From contig NC_044282.2 of the NCBI RefSeq assembly GCF_004027225.2, positions 67,691,787-67,755,786 of the forward strand: a stretch of 64,000 nt of DNA, given 5' to 3'. How positions within the stretch are numbered: position 1 is the stretch's first letter; the number at the start of each line of letters is the position of its first letter. The notes beneath the pieces are model-generated. The model ran no database searches and was not told the origin of the DNA. It worked only from the letters and a program-made list of their open reading frames with translations. The stretch is from Strigops habroptila. Taxonomy: Eukaryota > Chordata > Aves > Psittaciformes > Psittacidae. This document shows, piece after piece, positions 48,414 through 62,500 of the stretch. Made by a program: the position numbers and the translations under genes.

Positions 48414-48460
48414 ATGGCTTCGGTGAAGGTGGCCGTGCGAGTGCGGCCCATGAACCGCAG
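48414..48460 (+). CDS. KIF16B: KIF16B coding exon 1 (start of kinesin motor domain)
   Basis: Encodes MASVKVAVRVRPMNR plus two bases of the next Arg codon, then CAG|GTGAGT (phase 2). This is the KIF16B N-terminus: beta-strand 1 of a kinesin-3 motor with the invariant VRVRP nucleotide-base motif. KIF16B is a plus-end motor that moves early endosomes through a C-terminal PX domain binding PI3P; those parts are outside the window. The ATG has an ideal context (G at -3, G at +4). An out-of-frame ATG lies 7 bases upstream at 48407. I could not find exon 2 (expected to start EKDLEAKFI in vertebrates) before 64000. Confidence 0.93.
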
Positions 48461-49291
48461 GTGAGTGCGGCCCGCGCCCGGCGCAGCCCCTCAGCCGCAG
48501 GGCGGGCGGGCGGCTCCGTGTCCCACCTGCGCGGGCGGTGACAGCCCTTGCGGCGGGGCAGGCTCATGGGGAGCTCCGCCTGGAGCTGAGGAGCTTCTCG
48601 GCGCTCGGGTGAGCGGCTCGGTGCGGGGGAGCGCTGCCGGGATCGCCGCTGCCCCCCGCAGGCTGGGGAGTAGCTCCCGCCTTGTGCTGGGAGGTGCGGG
48701 GCCTCGCCTGGGACGGTCGGTGTGCCGTGCTCTGAGGCATGGGTTTGCCTCATCCGTATATAACTATGAAAAGCTGGTTTTGGTGAAGATGTGAAGCTGC
48801 TGAGGGGCAAGGGCCTGGCACGGGTGCACAGCCGGGCTTCTGAGTATGAAAACAAGCTGCTTCATCTAGAAACTGCAACCCCTTCTGCCTGCTTGGAGCA
48901 GAGAGATTGTTATCGAGTTCATTTGCAACACCAGCGTTCGTGGAGGAGACATTATGGTAAAGGTTATTAGTAGAAAACCTCGAAGTATAAAAGAGGCAGC
49001 CTGCCTCATTTACTGTAGTGACAGGAGTTCATCACCCACTTCCTAAGCTGGGTCCGGGAATTAAGCACTGTTTGCTTTGGTGAAAGAAGTGCATAATATG
49101 CACGATAGAGTTAATTTTTAATGATATCATTTAAGAACCATATGTTAGAAAATGATCAGATTCTCCTGGCAGTGGTCTTACTTTTTCCCATGTTCTGGAA
49201 TGACATAGCCAGTTAAAAAGAAAAGTGTTTTAAAAGCATTGACAGCCAGTCAGGCTCCCACCGCTCCTTTCACTTGATCTGATTTGGGTAT

Positions 49292-49313
49292 ATTAGTAAT
49301 AATAATAATAATT
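49292..49313 (+). repeat. (ATA)n microsatellite
   Basis: Six to seven tandem TAA/ATA units in KIF16B intron 1. Confidence 0.85.
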
Positions 49314-50456
49314 TGCCAGGTTCTGAAATCAGTCAATCAATATCTTGTTGTTTTCAGTGTGTGTGGGGAAACAAGCCTTATGAAAATAAAGTTGATGAAG
49401 GTAGGAAGGGGAAAATCTTGCAGGTTGGTTTCAGGTAGTTCAGGCAGCTTGATGGAGCCGAGTGGTTAGAGGTCAGGGTTGGTGAATAATCTCATTACAC
49501 CCTCCTGCTTCCTCATGCTCCCGCCCCTGAGTTTAACCACGTAGTTCTAATACATTTTTAAACTTATTCTGTATATACACTTGATTTTCCCTTCAAGTAT
49601 CTCTGACAACAGGTAGCATAGGTCTTTAAAGTATTGATAAGACTGGGTATTTGTAGTGCTTTGGTAGTATGGAGAAGTTTCGTTTGTGGATTAGAACTGT
49701 GATCTGCTGAGACAGAAGAGAGAGGGAAATGGGAAGCAGATGGCAGAAGAGAAAAGGGGTGGTGATTGTGATAGGCAGTGGAAACACCAACTGATGAAGT
49801 GTGAGTTAAAGTGTGCAAATGTCATGGTAAAAAATATCACAGACAATGACTCTGGACCTGGAGCCTGTATTGCACATGGGAGGGTAACTTGGATGGAGCT
49901 GGATCAGAGCATACCTAGAAAATGATGGAAATTGTGAAGTGATGGAAAAGAGGGAGCCAAAGAGCAGGGTAGACGAAGGCCTGGCGTGGTCACAGTGATA
50001 AGAAAATGGTCTTTAACAGTGAGTAGCTGTGCACAGACTTACTCTGAAAACTGGTAATCATCTGATTGTGGAAATGAGCAAATTGTGTAAAGCCTTCCAG
50101 TTGAAGTTACTAAAACCTTTCAGTTTATGGGATGGTGCTTGATGTTTATAAAACATTATCAGGAAGCTGGATTCAGTGTTATAGGAAGTTGCTTCTAAGT
50201 CTTGGTCTTTTTCAGAGGCATGGTTGCTGTTTGGTGTGGTATTGGTACTGCAGCCTGGGAGCAGTGCTGGGGTCAGTGGTGCTCCTCACCTTCAGTCAGT
50301 GCTGGACTCTTGTGCTGTGTAGTGTAAAACAGATCCTAAGCTTTAGAGGATCCAAGAGCTTTTCCTATTGCAATAGTGAAGGTTTGGTGAACCAAAGGCC
50401 AGGAGCAATAATAATATTTTGCCTATATCAATTTTCCTTGTACATGGTACAGTGTG

Positions 50457-50543
50457 AGGTGTCCCTGCCCCTGGCAGGGGGGGTGGAACTAGATGATCTT
50501 ATGGTCCTTTCCAACCCAAACCATCCTATGATTCTGTATCTGT
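50457..50543 (+). mobile_element. CR1 LINE 3'-tail fragment
   Basis: GGTGTCCCTGCCCCTGGCAG, GGGTGGAACTAGATGATCTT and CCAACCCAAACCATCCTATG. About 85 bp of the 3' end in KIF16B intron 1, in the sense orientation. It lies inside a 179-codon plus-strand frame (50132-50671), which argues that this frame is not a gene. Confidence 0.9.
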
Positions 50544-53500
50544 CTTCTCTCAGCCATGCTCCCTTCCTCTTCATGGCTCGCTGCAGTGTTTTACAGAGGA
50601 AGGGTCTTCCTTTCCAAGGAATTTTCCAATTTGGGTGTTTGTTCTGCTGCAGTTGTTTTCAAAATCCTTAACATGGTCCTGTGTAGAATTAAACTTAATT
50701 TCATGTCTCTCTCTCTCTAAATTAGCTTTGGTTTGTTCGAAGCTTAATCATATAATGCAGCTTATTTCATGAGTCATTTTTAATTAGAGAAGACAGAGTT
50801 AATGAATGGTTATTGGTAAGACTCCTGCATTATGGAGCAGTTGCATCGTGTGGTGTCATAGCCTTGCTAATTGTGTAATAAGTCATGAACATGGATCTTG
50901 GAATGAATCATGTGATAGGGAGGGGGTTGTTGCTTAAGGATTACTTGCTGTTCCATTGCTTAGGTGACAAACTTCAGTCTTTTTTCTTTCCTGCTGTGAT
51001 TTATTTTCAGTAGTCTTGTTCTCTGACTTAACCTGGAAGGAATTTGTTCATTTTGGTGCTGTTGTCAAAGCCCTTGACCATTCTTCTTGAAGTAGTTAAC
51101 ATCCCAAATTGTGTTACACAGAGGTTACACTAAAGGTGTTTGACTGTCTCTGGATAACATAATAAAAATGATGTCTAATGGCTTTACAGTTAGGCTTTGA
51201 AACCAGTTGAGAGCATGAGCTTAGAAAATTCAGTTACTTAGTGAGTCTCCGTCTATCCATTGGTTTCCCTCATTCAATGCTGAATTACAATTACAGCCTT
51301 TCAGTCTGTGCTTATGTTTTAATGTTCCTATAAAGTGGCTAAAAACCTGCCAACTGACAGAAGACTGGGCTTTCTTCGTTGAGTAGAAATCTGCAGAGAG
51401 GTGAGGTTGGGTGGTTGATGTATTTTGCTCGGGCAAGCTAGTGGTTTTGGTCACCATTATTTCTAAGGTTCATTTTCCAAAGCAGTCACTAGAAGCATTC
51501 ATTTATTGTCTTATCATTTGGAGGACTTGGCTGGAGAATCCCATATCTGGTCCCACAAAATGGAGTTTCTCATCAAGATCCTGTCATTCCTCAGGATGGC
51601 CATTTCCTGGGCAAAATTATGGGATTGTAGAGAAGTGTAATCAGCTTTGAGGCACTTTTCTGTTCACTTACTCAATAGATGACTTCAGGTTACTGGTTAC
51701 TAGTCACTGTCTTCTGTAGAGTGTGAGGTATTTGGGATCCTGTTAAGCCTAACCTAATTCTGGCTCTCTTGTTTTTGCACTGCATCTGCACAGTTCAAAT
51801 AAACTGTTTTATGTTCATCAGTTCAGAGTCTTTTAAGAAAAATGAGGAAGTAATCTTTTCTTCCATTTTATGTCATGTTTTCTCTGCATGAAAACTAGAA
51901 TTCAATTAGTGTTCAGGAAAAGCATTTTTATACTTGTTTTGTCAGTGAAATAAAACCATCTAATGTATGCTAAATCAGAAAAAATCTTTTGATATTGAAC
52001 AAAGGAAATATCAACTTGATTCTTTCAGATACTATCACTAATTCTTGTGCCCCTCTATTTCTTACACCTGACTGCTCTGTTCTATTTGGCTTTTAATTCA
52101 TGAAGTAATAAAGGAAAACAAGCTTTTTCTGATTTTAAACCTTTTAGATTTGTTTCTTGCATTTGCATAAGGTAATTGTTGTATTTAACCATTTGAACAA
52201 ATGCTATGCTGTCCTCACCTGCAGAAGATGCAGCTGACATCAGAATGTGGGTTTGCAGTGCAGCAAGTTCTCCTTCCCTGTGCTTATCCAGTGCTCTCTC
52301 TGGTTTTAAATGTTTATTTAAATGAGCTGTGTAGACTTTCCCACAGCTCTGTTCTTACTTCTAATAAAATGAAACAAATTACAATTTGGTTTAATTTTGA
52401 AGTGATCAATTTTTAACCCTGCGTGCACACACTCCTTAGATTTGCTCTCCAAACAGAAGTGACTGATGGGGCTGGCAGAAACGTGTCAGTAGTTGTAGTG
52501 CTCTATGTGGTTACACAGTTATTCACAGTTACCACATAAAGATTATCAGCTTTTATGTTTGATAGTGGGGAGATAGAGGAAAATATGTTTTATTGCTTAG
52601 ACAAGGCTTTTGTGTGACTCTGGGATTTGTTTGGATTAAAAGCCATGCCAATACTTTAATCCACAAGTAAGTTCTGCATGATTATTCATTAGATGTAAGG
52701 CTGGCCCTCTTGGTTTTACATTAATACACCTCTCAGTTATGCTTGTAAGTCTGAGTAACTCCTCTTCGTGCAGAGGTGGCGTCAGAGTACCTTAGGGAAA
52801 TTTAGGACCAACGTTATATGATCTTCAAAAATAACTGCTTGCACAATCCAAGCCTCAGTATCAATAGCAGAGTTTTCAACAGCTCAAATTAATACAGCGA
52901 TGCAAAGGACAGAGATATAAAATAAGCTGTTTCATTTTACAAGGAACATATGACTAGAGTGTTTTTGTAGCAGCAGAAAGAGATAAACAAGTAAACAGTG
53001 AAGAGCTAGCTGGAATCTTCATTTCTATTCAGGATGTTTACAAGTGATTTAGGTAGGAGCTTACTGGGAGTATGAAAGTTATAATTAACTATCCATGCTT
53101 TTTAGAATTGACAAGAGAAGCAAAAGACATATGCAGAGAATATATTACAGAATTTCTGATGCAGGGAAGAGGGGGATGAATTGGTGTCTCATGATGAATT
53201 GCTGTGTCTAAAATATAGATTACTGTGTATATTTTTCATTTTCATGAATTTATAGTGTTTTGAAAAAATGTGTATAACATCAGGGTAACACACGTAGAGC
53301 GAGAAAAGATGGAGTGATTACAAGCAAGGACACCTGTAGTTAAATCTCGTATTTGTCTCTGAAGTGCATGATGAAATTTTCGCGGCATCTGTTTCTGAGC
53401 ACTGATTGTTGGTTGTTGCTTTTAAGCGGCATCCACAGTGATAGCAGAAAGATAACTTGGAGCTTAAATATGGCCAAGTGTTGCAATACTGTCACTTTCT

Positions 53501-56500
53501 CAACTACAGTACCAATGAGGATAAGCCATTTATCAGCAAGCTGAGTTTGCTGTTTCTTATGTTAACTCTTTGAACTTTCCATTTTCATGATGCTGCTTGT
53601 TATTTGCTTTATAATCATCTACAATTTCCTTATGAAAAGAAGTTGAAAGACCTGTAAGGATAGGTGAGGCTCTGGTGTGCCAGGGGTGAGCGTACCTCTC
53701 TCTTGCCTCTGTCTTTATCTGTGGGTGAGTTGAATCCAATAAAAATCTGCTTTGATGCTGGGTTGGGAAGATAAGCTAACTGTTCTGAATGTGACTTTTT
53801 CACCTTGCCATATTTTGTGTCCAAAACCTTGAACCCATTTAATGACCTCCAGCAGATTATTCCCTTTGGAAAAGTGTTCAGAGCAGATACACTTCTCTAC
53901 CTGGAAGCGAGCTATACATCTGTGTATATATAAGAACCTTTATCAGTGTGCTAATTCTGTTGTTAGCATTGGATCAGAGCATAAAGGTGTAGACTCTGAT
54001 TCAAGTTCTTGGATTGTGTAAAGTTGATAGTAAGAGAACTGGAGGTCTGACATTAGAGGTGTTTTTAGTTATGTAGGGTGCACTAAGAAATGATTTTATT
54101 TTCTCTCTCTCACACCTCTTCAAAAGGAGCAAACAGTAGAAAGAGTTTTTATTCTACAATATGGTCATGCACACCTTCTCAGGACAGGCCCTTTAGTATA
54201 GGGAGGACCAGAGGGATGAGCATCAGGATGACAATGCACACATTACCTCTCCTTAATATCACTGCCTTTTACCTGACCTGAGTGAAGATGTGCTTAACAG
54301 ATGGATTATAGTTGGCAGTGGCTTGGTGATACCCAGTAGGTATGGCCAGGTTCTCAGGTGGGCTGATTCACTCATTTGGCCTTGGCAGCTCAGCACAGTG
54401 AGGCTGCCAGACACGAGAGAGCACAAAAATCTGGTGCTTGTTCAGTTGTGAGAAAGAAGTGTAGAATCTGATCTGTGTTTCCCTATAGGTAAAATGAAAC
54501 AATTGTTGTATGACTATGTGTTTAAGGTGTAGGACTTTGAGGGAGAAGACAGGAGAGGCAGGTGGGCTGCACAGGTGTGCCTGTTCTGAAGGGGCTGTTC
54601 TTGACCAGGGCTCTGCTTGTTAAACGTGGTAAGAATGTGTGTTCTGTGAGCATGGATACCAACAATAAATTGTGACATAAATGTTTGTAATTATGTAAAA
54701 ATACCCTCAAAGATTATAAGAACTCTCAATGATGGTAGTTTATGGCTGATGTTGTAGTTCTGAAATAAGGATGCAATTGAGCTAGCAGTGTTTGCTGGGA
54801 AACATAGGTACCATGTATTGTGAGGCCCCTCTAAATGGTATCTACATGGATCATATATTCAAGAAAGGGATGTAGGAAGCTGTGTTATAAGGCTGCAAGT
54901 AGACCATTTAAAAATTGAGAAAAGGCTGGAGAACCTGCTGCTGAAGCAAATGAAGTAGAAGTGACAGCTTGCTTACAGCAGTGTTGACTCAAACTTGTAA
55001 GGAATAGGAAAGGAAGAAAAAATGGAGAAGAGCCTAGTGGGCTTACATAAAAGTCTTGGTTGTCAGTGGCAAGAATAAGTAAGAGGGGATTTAAATCTTA
55101 TAATCAATATAGTAGCATGGGAGATGGTTGGGTTTTAAGGTTTTTTTGGCATAAGGGCAGTGAGTAGTAGATAAACAGTCCAGGCCTGCTTATGTAGGAA
55201 TGGAAGCAGCAGCAGCCATGAGGTGGGGGTGAAAAAACGCCAGAGTTATTTTACTCAGTAGTTTAAGAACATTGCAAATGTAAAGCAGAACAGTAAGAGT
55301 TTAAGTTGCAGATGGTCTAGCCATGTGTTTCCTAAGGGGTCTTAAAATGCAGTATTGGACAGCTGCGTTAAGGAGTGGGGTCTAACGAGAGTATGGCCTT
55401 TGCTAAAATGAGAAGTTAAAGCCAAACAGAGAAGCCAGCATCAAGGATGATGGTTGGCTGGCAATTTGGATGCCACAGGTCAGGATGTTCTAGAAAAACT
55501 TGTTGGACTCTCCTTAGGCTTTTCCACAATAGCAAATGTGAGCAGCGCTGAAGCAAGCTGAAACTTAGGGGTACAAGCAGTAGAGAATTCCAGCACTCTC
55601 TGGTGGCTTGTTTCTCCAGAGTTTTTCACCTGTGCTAAAGTATGTGGTCTTTGAATATCAGTGGCTTGTTTTCCTCTTCTTGCTATGCCCTTTTCCTCTG
55701 TGGTTAATCTTTGCAGTTCTGCTTAGAAGTGATGAATTTGAACTTAAAAGTGTGCTACAATCACAGCGTGGTTCTTGTTCACAAATATATTGTTGAGCCA
55801 AACAGTGAAGCTGTGGTTTGTGTTTCCCCCATCAAGCCTTTGGGTCAATATCTTGTCAAGTCTTGTTTCTGGAACCTCATTATCTGAATTACGTTGGAAA
55901 AGATCAACAAAAATAATGGGAATCATTGATTCAAAAAATACCAAGCTACACGTGTACTCTATCCGTTATGACTACCGGAATAGATTAAGAGATGCAAATG
56001 TTGAAGTATTTGTAGGGCTTAAATGTTGAAAAGAGGAATTAAATAGTTATTGCTCCTTCGTAATATCTTGGAAGTAATGGAATGAAGCTAATAATGAATC
56101 AGCTTAAACAGTATCTAAGGACTTACTGCTAATGAGATAGTGAAGGTTGTGGAAAAGTCTTCCCCAGGGAAATGAAAACCCAGGCAGTTGGGAAGAGCTA
56201 ATGCGCTTGAAGAAGAAATTCATTACAGGAAACAATCTGGCTTGAGTGGGAAGGTGAGGCCAGGCCTGGGTGAGTTTTAAGTAGCTCCTGCACTTGCAGT
56301 TCTACCTCTGACTTCCTCTGTTGTGGTTTTTGCACAGCTTTATACACAGGAGAGAGAATAAACAGGGTATGAAGCAGGATCTTGCCATTTTCATGTACTA
56401 AACAGGGTGTGTCAGGGAGGGAGAGTCCCAACAGCTTTATCCTTGTCTTGATGAGCAGCAAAACTGGAGCAGACTTGACTGCTGCAGAAGGAGCTCTAAG

Positions 56501-59500
56501 GAGTTTCAGCAAAATCCTGGGTTAACTGAAGAGTTAATGAGTGGGACTAACAGTTAATCTTCCAAAACCCATCAGAGATCGGGAAGCCCACATATAGCCT
56601 CTGTTTACATGTGCTTATTTTTCTGTCTTTTTTAGTGCTTTCATGCAAATGCTTCAAAAGTTTTTCAGGCCTGTGGGATCTGTCACAATCACTACCTTGT
56701 TTTGTCTGTCCCCTTCCCTAGCATTGAAGAACAAAGATCTTCCAGTGCCAGTGGGGCCAGAGCGCAGTGGCTGTGTGGGTATGTGTGGGGCAATGTAATT
56801 AAACTGGCCTCATTTACAGTTTCTAATCCCCCAAACTTTACAGCCTTAAGCATTTGGACTTGAAAACCTAGTTTTTGAATAGCGTTTCCTAGTTCTTTTA
56901 TTTCAGTATTATCAAACACATTGCCAGTTTACCTAGGCATGTTATATCACAAAAATGATGAACAATGAAATACTTTCAAACTCTGCTTTTTGTTGAGAGC
57001 TCCCAGAGACCAGCAGAGAAAAAAAGTAATGAGTCTCTACTGTATAGTAGCTTTCCTGATGAAATGAAGTGAGAGAAAGGTGAGCCTCTTGGTTTCTCAG
57101 GCTTTGTTTATTTGAAATTAAGACCAGTTTTGAAATAAATGGGATTAGCACTCAGCTGTTGTAACCTAACTGAGCTCTTGGACTTGAAGACTCTTAGAAG
57201 TCTGAGTATCTGAAAGCAGATATTGTTGGTAAGAACAGCTGAGTGAATTGAAGAGCAAAGTCCTCTGTTTTGCAGTAGCTATGAATACAAAGCCAGGGTT
57301 ATTTATTGAAAGAGGGTTTTTCAGAGTTATCTAACAGAAAAAGGGCATGCATGGCACTCAGCATCTTAATTGCTGATGGGCAGAAGCTCCTATTGTTAAA
57401 AATGCAGACGCTTCAAATATTGCCTTTATGAAGAGTCTTCTCCAAAGAGTTTATATTGTAAATAAAAAGCGATAGAGAGAGAAAGAAACTTGGAGTACAC
57501 CCACCGCTTTTCTGTATACTTATACATTTGAAAGATATTTGTACTTAGATAACTGAGGTAATTTGTCGTTCAGTCCAGATGGCTTCTCTGTGTTTCAATA
57601 GAGGAAAAGAATGACAGAAAACAGCCTTACGGGTTACTTGAGGGGCTAACAGATCTGTGAGCTCAGGCACATTTTTTTTTCCCCTGCATTTCTAATTTGA
57701 GGACCTTGTGCCCCAAAAGACAAGGGAACTGCAGGTAAACAGTGTGATTTCTTTGAATTGTGCTTTGCTGTACACAGGATGTTAAGTCAATACTGTCTTT
57801 ATGACTTGAGATAGCAGGAGTAAAAGAACAGATCAGAAGAAACAAGATATTAAAATCAAAGTATCACGTGGACTAACATCCGGGAGTCCTAGAGAAACTT
57901 CATAGTGTCATAATAGTTACAACAACATTCCAGGATGTCGTTCAAATCAACTCGGTCATATGTGAGGCTATATTTTTTGTTGCTTCTGCCAAAGATGGGC
58001 ATTTGCTACATTGTCTTGAAAGCTGACATCAGAAATGTGTAAGAGGGCGTTCACATATAGGTATCTTAAAACTTTGCTATGCATGACTAGCTCCTGCTGG
58101 TAAGACCATTTACTGAGTCTGGTCTGGTTCTCCATCTGTGCAGGTGAAGCAGAAAAGTTGCTGTTGAGGTGGTCTGCTTGTTGACGATTAAATATTTTTC
58201 AGGTTATTGTATGATGGTTGACTATGGCATGAGTGGATACAGTAGCTTTTTAAAGTTAGCTGTTGCTGATGAGTCAAAAATTGGCTTAGGTGGCTGCCCA
58301 CCAAACCTGATCTGAGCTTTTGGGAGGTGAAGTCTACCTAGAATATTATTAAAGATGCAAATTTAAAAACCAGGTCAGGTACATGATTTAATGTAGTGTC
58401 CAGTTTGTATATGTTACTACGAGTGTGCATAGTTTCCCCCACAAAAGCGAGATATCATTTGAGAGAGGATAGCACAAGGACACCTGTGTTTATTTTCCAG
58501 GAGAGCCTTACTGCTGTAGATTAAACTCCTGCCTTTCAGTATTGTTGGTAAAATTTATTCTGATGGCTAAAGGCATTTAATCTAGGTTGTCCTTCATACA
58601 ACAACTGGTATGTGTGTGCTAGTATATAAACTTAGGGAATATTTCTGTTTCATGAGATGTACAAGATTTTCTCTGTTTATGCATTCTCTGTCACTGGATT
58701 TATTATTCTGGTTTCAGCTACACTGTGAAGAAGGCTCTGGGAGTAGCAGAATCTCCCATTTAACTGTTTGCAAATTTTGCTGATATGACAAAAGGCAATG
58801 TTGGTATCGTTATAAATCTGCATTAGCAAATTATCAAGATTATGTTTATCACAGAAAATCTTATTCCCACACAAAATGTGCTTTACAACGCAACTCTCTC
58901 AAAGTCCCAATTATGTGCATGGTTTCTTTCTCTTGCTGAGGCACAATTGCAATCATATCTATAGAAAGCTGTTTCTTTTATCTTCAGTCCCCAGGAATCT
59001 TTTTTTCTGCTGTTTTCTTGTCTGTCGTCTTGAGGTGAAACTTGCGAGATGGCACAGCCCGTCTGTCAGCCAGTCCAGTCTCATCTGGCAGCTTTGAATC
59101 TGTTGGCCGATGTCAGCCGGGTTTGACAGCTTGTAGAGGTCTCGAAGATAATGAAGATGTGTTGTTCAGAGAAATGGGTGGCTGTAAAAGAGTCTGCAGA
59201 GCTCTCTTGAGAGAGGGGGAGGCTGCAGCCCTCACCAGCTATCAGAGGATCCACCTCGGAACCTTCCCTCAAACTGTGTCTGAAGGACATCTGATTGCAG
59301 TTGTGCTGCTTGATTTACAGTGTGTTGTTGTTAACTTTTAGACTAATTAGTGTAAACATGGCTTCAGTCATTTATTTATGGGCTTGTAGCTGTACCAGTC
59401 AACAGCATGGGGTCACTCTGAGCTCAGGATATGCTGGGCTATCGCCCTGCTGTGGTGACAACTGTGATTTTTATACAGTGTGATCATGTAGTACCAGTGA

Positions 59501-62500
59501 CTCAAACCACAGTGGATTCTCAGAGTCTTGTGATAAAATCAGATTGCTTGACTTGTTCTGGTTTTAGGTCTCAGCCAATGTTATATTAAAACTACTTGTT
59601 ATTGGTGTTTATGGAAAAAATTACTTTAACCCAAAGGGCAATGAATATGTTTTACATACAGACCATCAGATTTGTGTTTCTAACTGCACCTAGATAGTAC
59701 ATTTAAAAACAATGTACTTTCTACAAAATCAATTGATAAGCATTGAAGAAGTTAAAAAACAAACCCCAAAACACAAAGCCAGACAAAAACTTTTGGATAG
59801 GAAAAAGAAGTTTTGTCATATTTCAGATTGCACCAACTTTACTTTTCATGTAGTTACAGAAAGTAACAAAGAATTTCTTGTGTAGGAGGGTTTTTGTTTG
59901 ACTTTTTAAAGCATATCTTTGAACTGAATGTTCTCAAGAGTTACTCAGACAAAGGAAAGTGCCCCTGGTCAATGGGACATCAGGGCGAAGGTGCAGTTAG
60001 TATGTTACCAAGCTGAAAGAAAACGCCAAGTTCCTTCTGTGACACACTTTGTGCTTATTTTTCAGTTAATTCTACCTTGAATTCTCCTGGTCATTAAGCA
60101 ACCCTCATGGTTTCATTTTGTGACCCTAGAAATGCACCTGGATAGTGAACAAGCAGAGTGATAAAACAGGAAATCTGTAACATTGTGCTTAAAATGTGAA
60201 CATAAGAAGTAACAGGCACTTTGCTGAGAAGAAAAGCCATTGAGCATGGTTGAGTTGCTTTTACAAGTGCTCAAGCTATGGTTTTGAGTAGTTGAAAAAC
60301 AAAATCACACATCTGCTCTTCAGTATAATCCTTTTCCAATAGAAGTTCCATTAGATACCTACAGTGAAGTGAATTTCTAAGAGTATATTTTACAGACCCA
60401 TTTTCTGCTTTGACGTAGAGGTGCTCTGTGGGCAGTTCTGGTAGTGCCTGTGTCCTTGTCTATGCATCCTGGGAGGTTTGCTGAAGTGGTCTTTTGAAAC
60501 GGTGTTTGTGAAAACTGATTGCACTTTCTGTCCTGTCCTTTTTGGTTTTTCCCTCCTATCCACCAGGTGAAATATGTCTCGTTCTTTCTGTTCTCTTAGA
60601 GTCACATCTGACAGGTATTATGGTAATCACAACTGATTCCCTTAGTATCAAATTAATGGAAAACATAATATCATGATTTTCTAATGGGATAAGCTATAAT
60701 GAATGCTCTAGTGTCTGAACAATTCAGAATGAATTAATAAAAAGCCACTGGTTAAATAACTGAACCTTCCATTGGAGGACCTTAAAGGAAGGAATTAAAG
60801 ATGAATCTGGGAAAAGACCAAACACATTTTGCGTATCTTAATGGGGATTTTTCTAAAGCTTCCCTTGTTGATTTATATTTGAGCTTTTCTGTGCTCTTTT
60901 CCCTTCTGTCTGGGGGAAGATCTTCAGAAAGTCTTGTAGAGGACTAGGTAAGTGACGTAATGAACAGAGGTCACTGAAAGTTGCCTTGAAATCTGGAGAT
61001 GCTACCAACACTTGTCTGCCAGTAGTATGATTTTGACTAGATGCCCACGGAGGTGCAAAAACTGCTCTGGTCTTTGCCCTGAAAATAATCAGGGAATATA
61101 AAGGAAGGAGAGAAAGAAACTTGACATATGTTGGAGGTTCTTCCATGAAGCTGCCTTGTTTTGATATAACTGCAGAATCCTCTTCAGTTAGGGGGAGTTC
61201 TTGATAACCCACATGCCCCTTGTGATAAAGATAAATTATTATAACTTTGCCCAAGTAAGCCATTTTCATGTTATCCCATTACCAGACAAATATACTAGTT
61301 CTTCTAAGCATATCTTGGTACTAAGATATTGATATGGTTTATATTAAAATAAAGTGTCAGTATTCTTCAAAGTAGTTTTTCAGATTTTTTTCCCTTTCTA
61401 TATTTTTTTTTCTTCTTTCCCCTCTCCTCCTTGGAATTAATTGCTACATGACTGGCTGAATTTAGCAATAGTAGAGAGTTAACAACAGCACTGGTCTGAT
61501 GTGTTTCCTGGTGTCTGTGCCAAGAAACTTGTCTGCTTGATCGCTTTGTGGCTTGGTTAGAGGCCACAGGATCACGGGTTATGAGTTTCCTTCCCTTGTG
61601 ATCCTGGAACTCCACGTGGTATATGAAACAGCAGCGAGAACAGCCTGGAGGCTGGCTCCAGACACTGCTGTGCAAGCAGATTGGGCCTGGGAGGGAAGCA
61701 ATGTTTCTTAAATCATGAAAGCATTAATTGTGATCTTGTTTTGGCAGCCGGCCCCTTTATGTTGCTTTGTGATGAGGGGGCTGGAACTTGCAGGGGCAGA
61801 GTCTTTGGTTAGTGTCTGGGGCTTGTCTCTGGGCTAAGGTAGGGCTTAGTGGTTCCTATGGATGCTGGAGGAGCAGCTTGTTGCAGTAGAGTTCTCCTAG
61901 CCCTGAAAGGTCTCAGAAGGGTACCCAGTGCTGCTATACAGTTGTTTACAGCCTGAACCTTTGGTTATGGTGGAACTTGAAAGGGACTCAGCCCTTGCTG
62001 AACTGCATTGAGTGAGTGCCTGGAAATAACTGGCATCGTGCAAGCAATTACTTTTTTATGGGATCCTCTCAAACCCTTTATGTGTACATTATACTTAGCT
62101 GTCTCATTAAAATGAAGCTTTAGCACTTGAATCCTGTTAATTCTTTTCACTTTTCTCAGGTTGGCTTACTCATTCTGATCATAGTATTCCTGTTTTAGGT
62201 TGTCCTCTCCCTATTCCTTTCCCTACGAAAAGGAAAAATTCTATTTATAAGGTTTTTTATTGGCTAGGCCAATAAAAAGGCCTTTCGCACCCTGCCTGTT
62301 TTGTTCTCTTTTAACTTTGAAATCCTTATTTAATAATGTTTATTAATATTATCAGTGTTATCCCCAAAAATAATGACTGTAGCCCTGTCAGTTCATATAC
62401 GGGTGTTAGACTTCAAGCATTTTGTATAAATTTTCCACTATTGAGTAGCTTTAGGTTTTGTAATGTGGAGAGCTGGCTACGTCTGGGAAAGATAACACTG

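Larger units (their letters stand above)
47980..48760 (+). promoter_or_regulatory. KIF16B: KIF16B CpG-island promoter and 5' UTR
   Basis: Dense CpG with multiple GC boxes (GGGCGG and reverse) surrounds the KIF16B start codon and continues into the first intron. No TATA box is apparent. A (TCC)n pyrimidine tract lies at 48069-48112. The transcription start is probably in the 48.2-48.38 kb segment; it cannot be fixed from sequence. Confidence 0.75.

Noticed and set aside
50132-50671. 179-codon plus-strand frame in KIF16B intron 1
   Set aside because: Passes through a CR1 tail, lacks any domain and is of low-complexity hydrophobic composition.
55775-56029. Frame ending NTKLHVYSIRYDYRNRL as a possible exon
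   Set aside because: No kinesin motor match, so it is not KIF16B exon 2, and no other family comes to mind.
59042-59341. 99-codon plus-strand frame (LEDNEDVLFREMGGCKRV...)
   Set aside because: Looks somewhat protein-like, but has no identifiable homologue and no clear splice sites. Left out as a gene.
60853-61269. 138-codon minus-strand frame in KIF16B intron 1
   Set aside because: No recognisable family and no splice or promoter support. The length is within chance for 64 kb searched in six frames.
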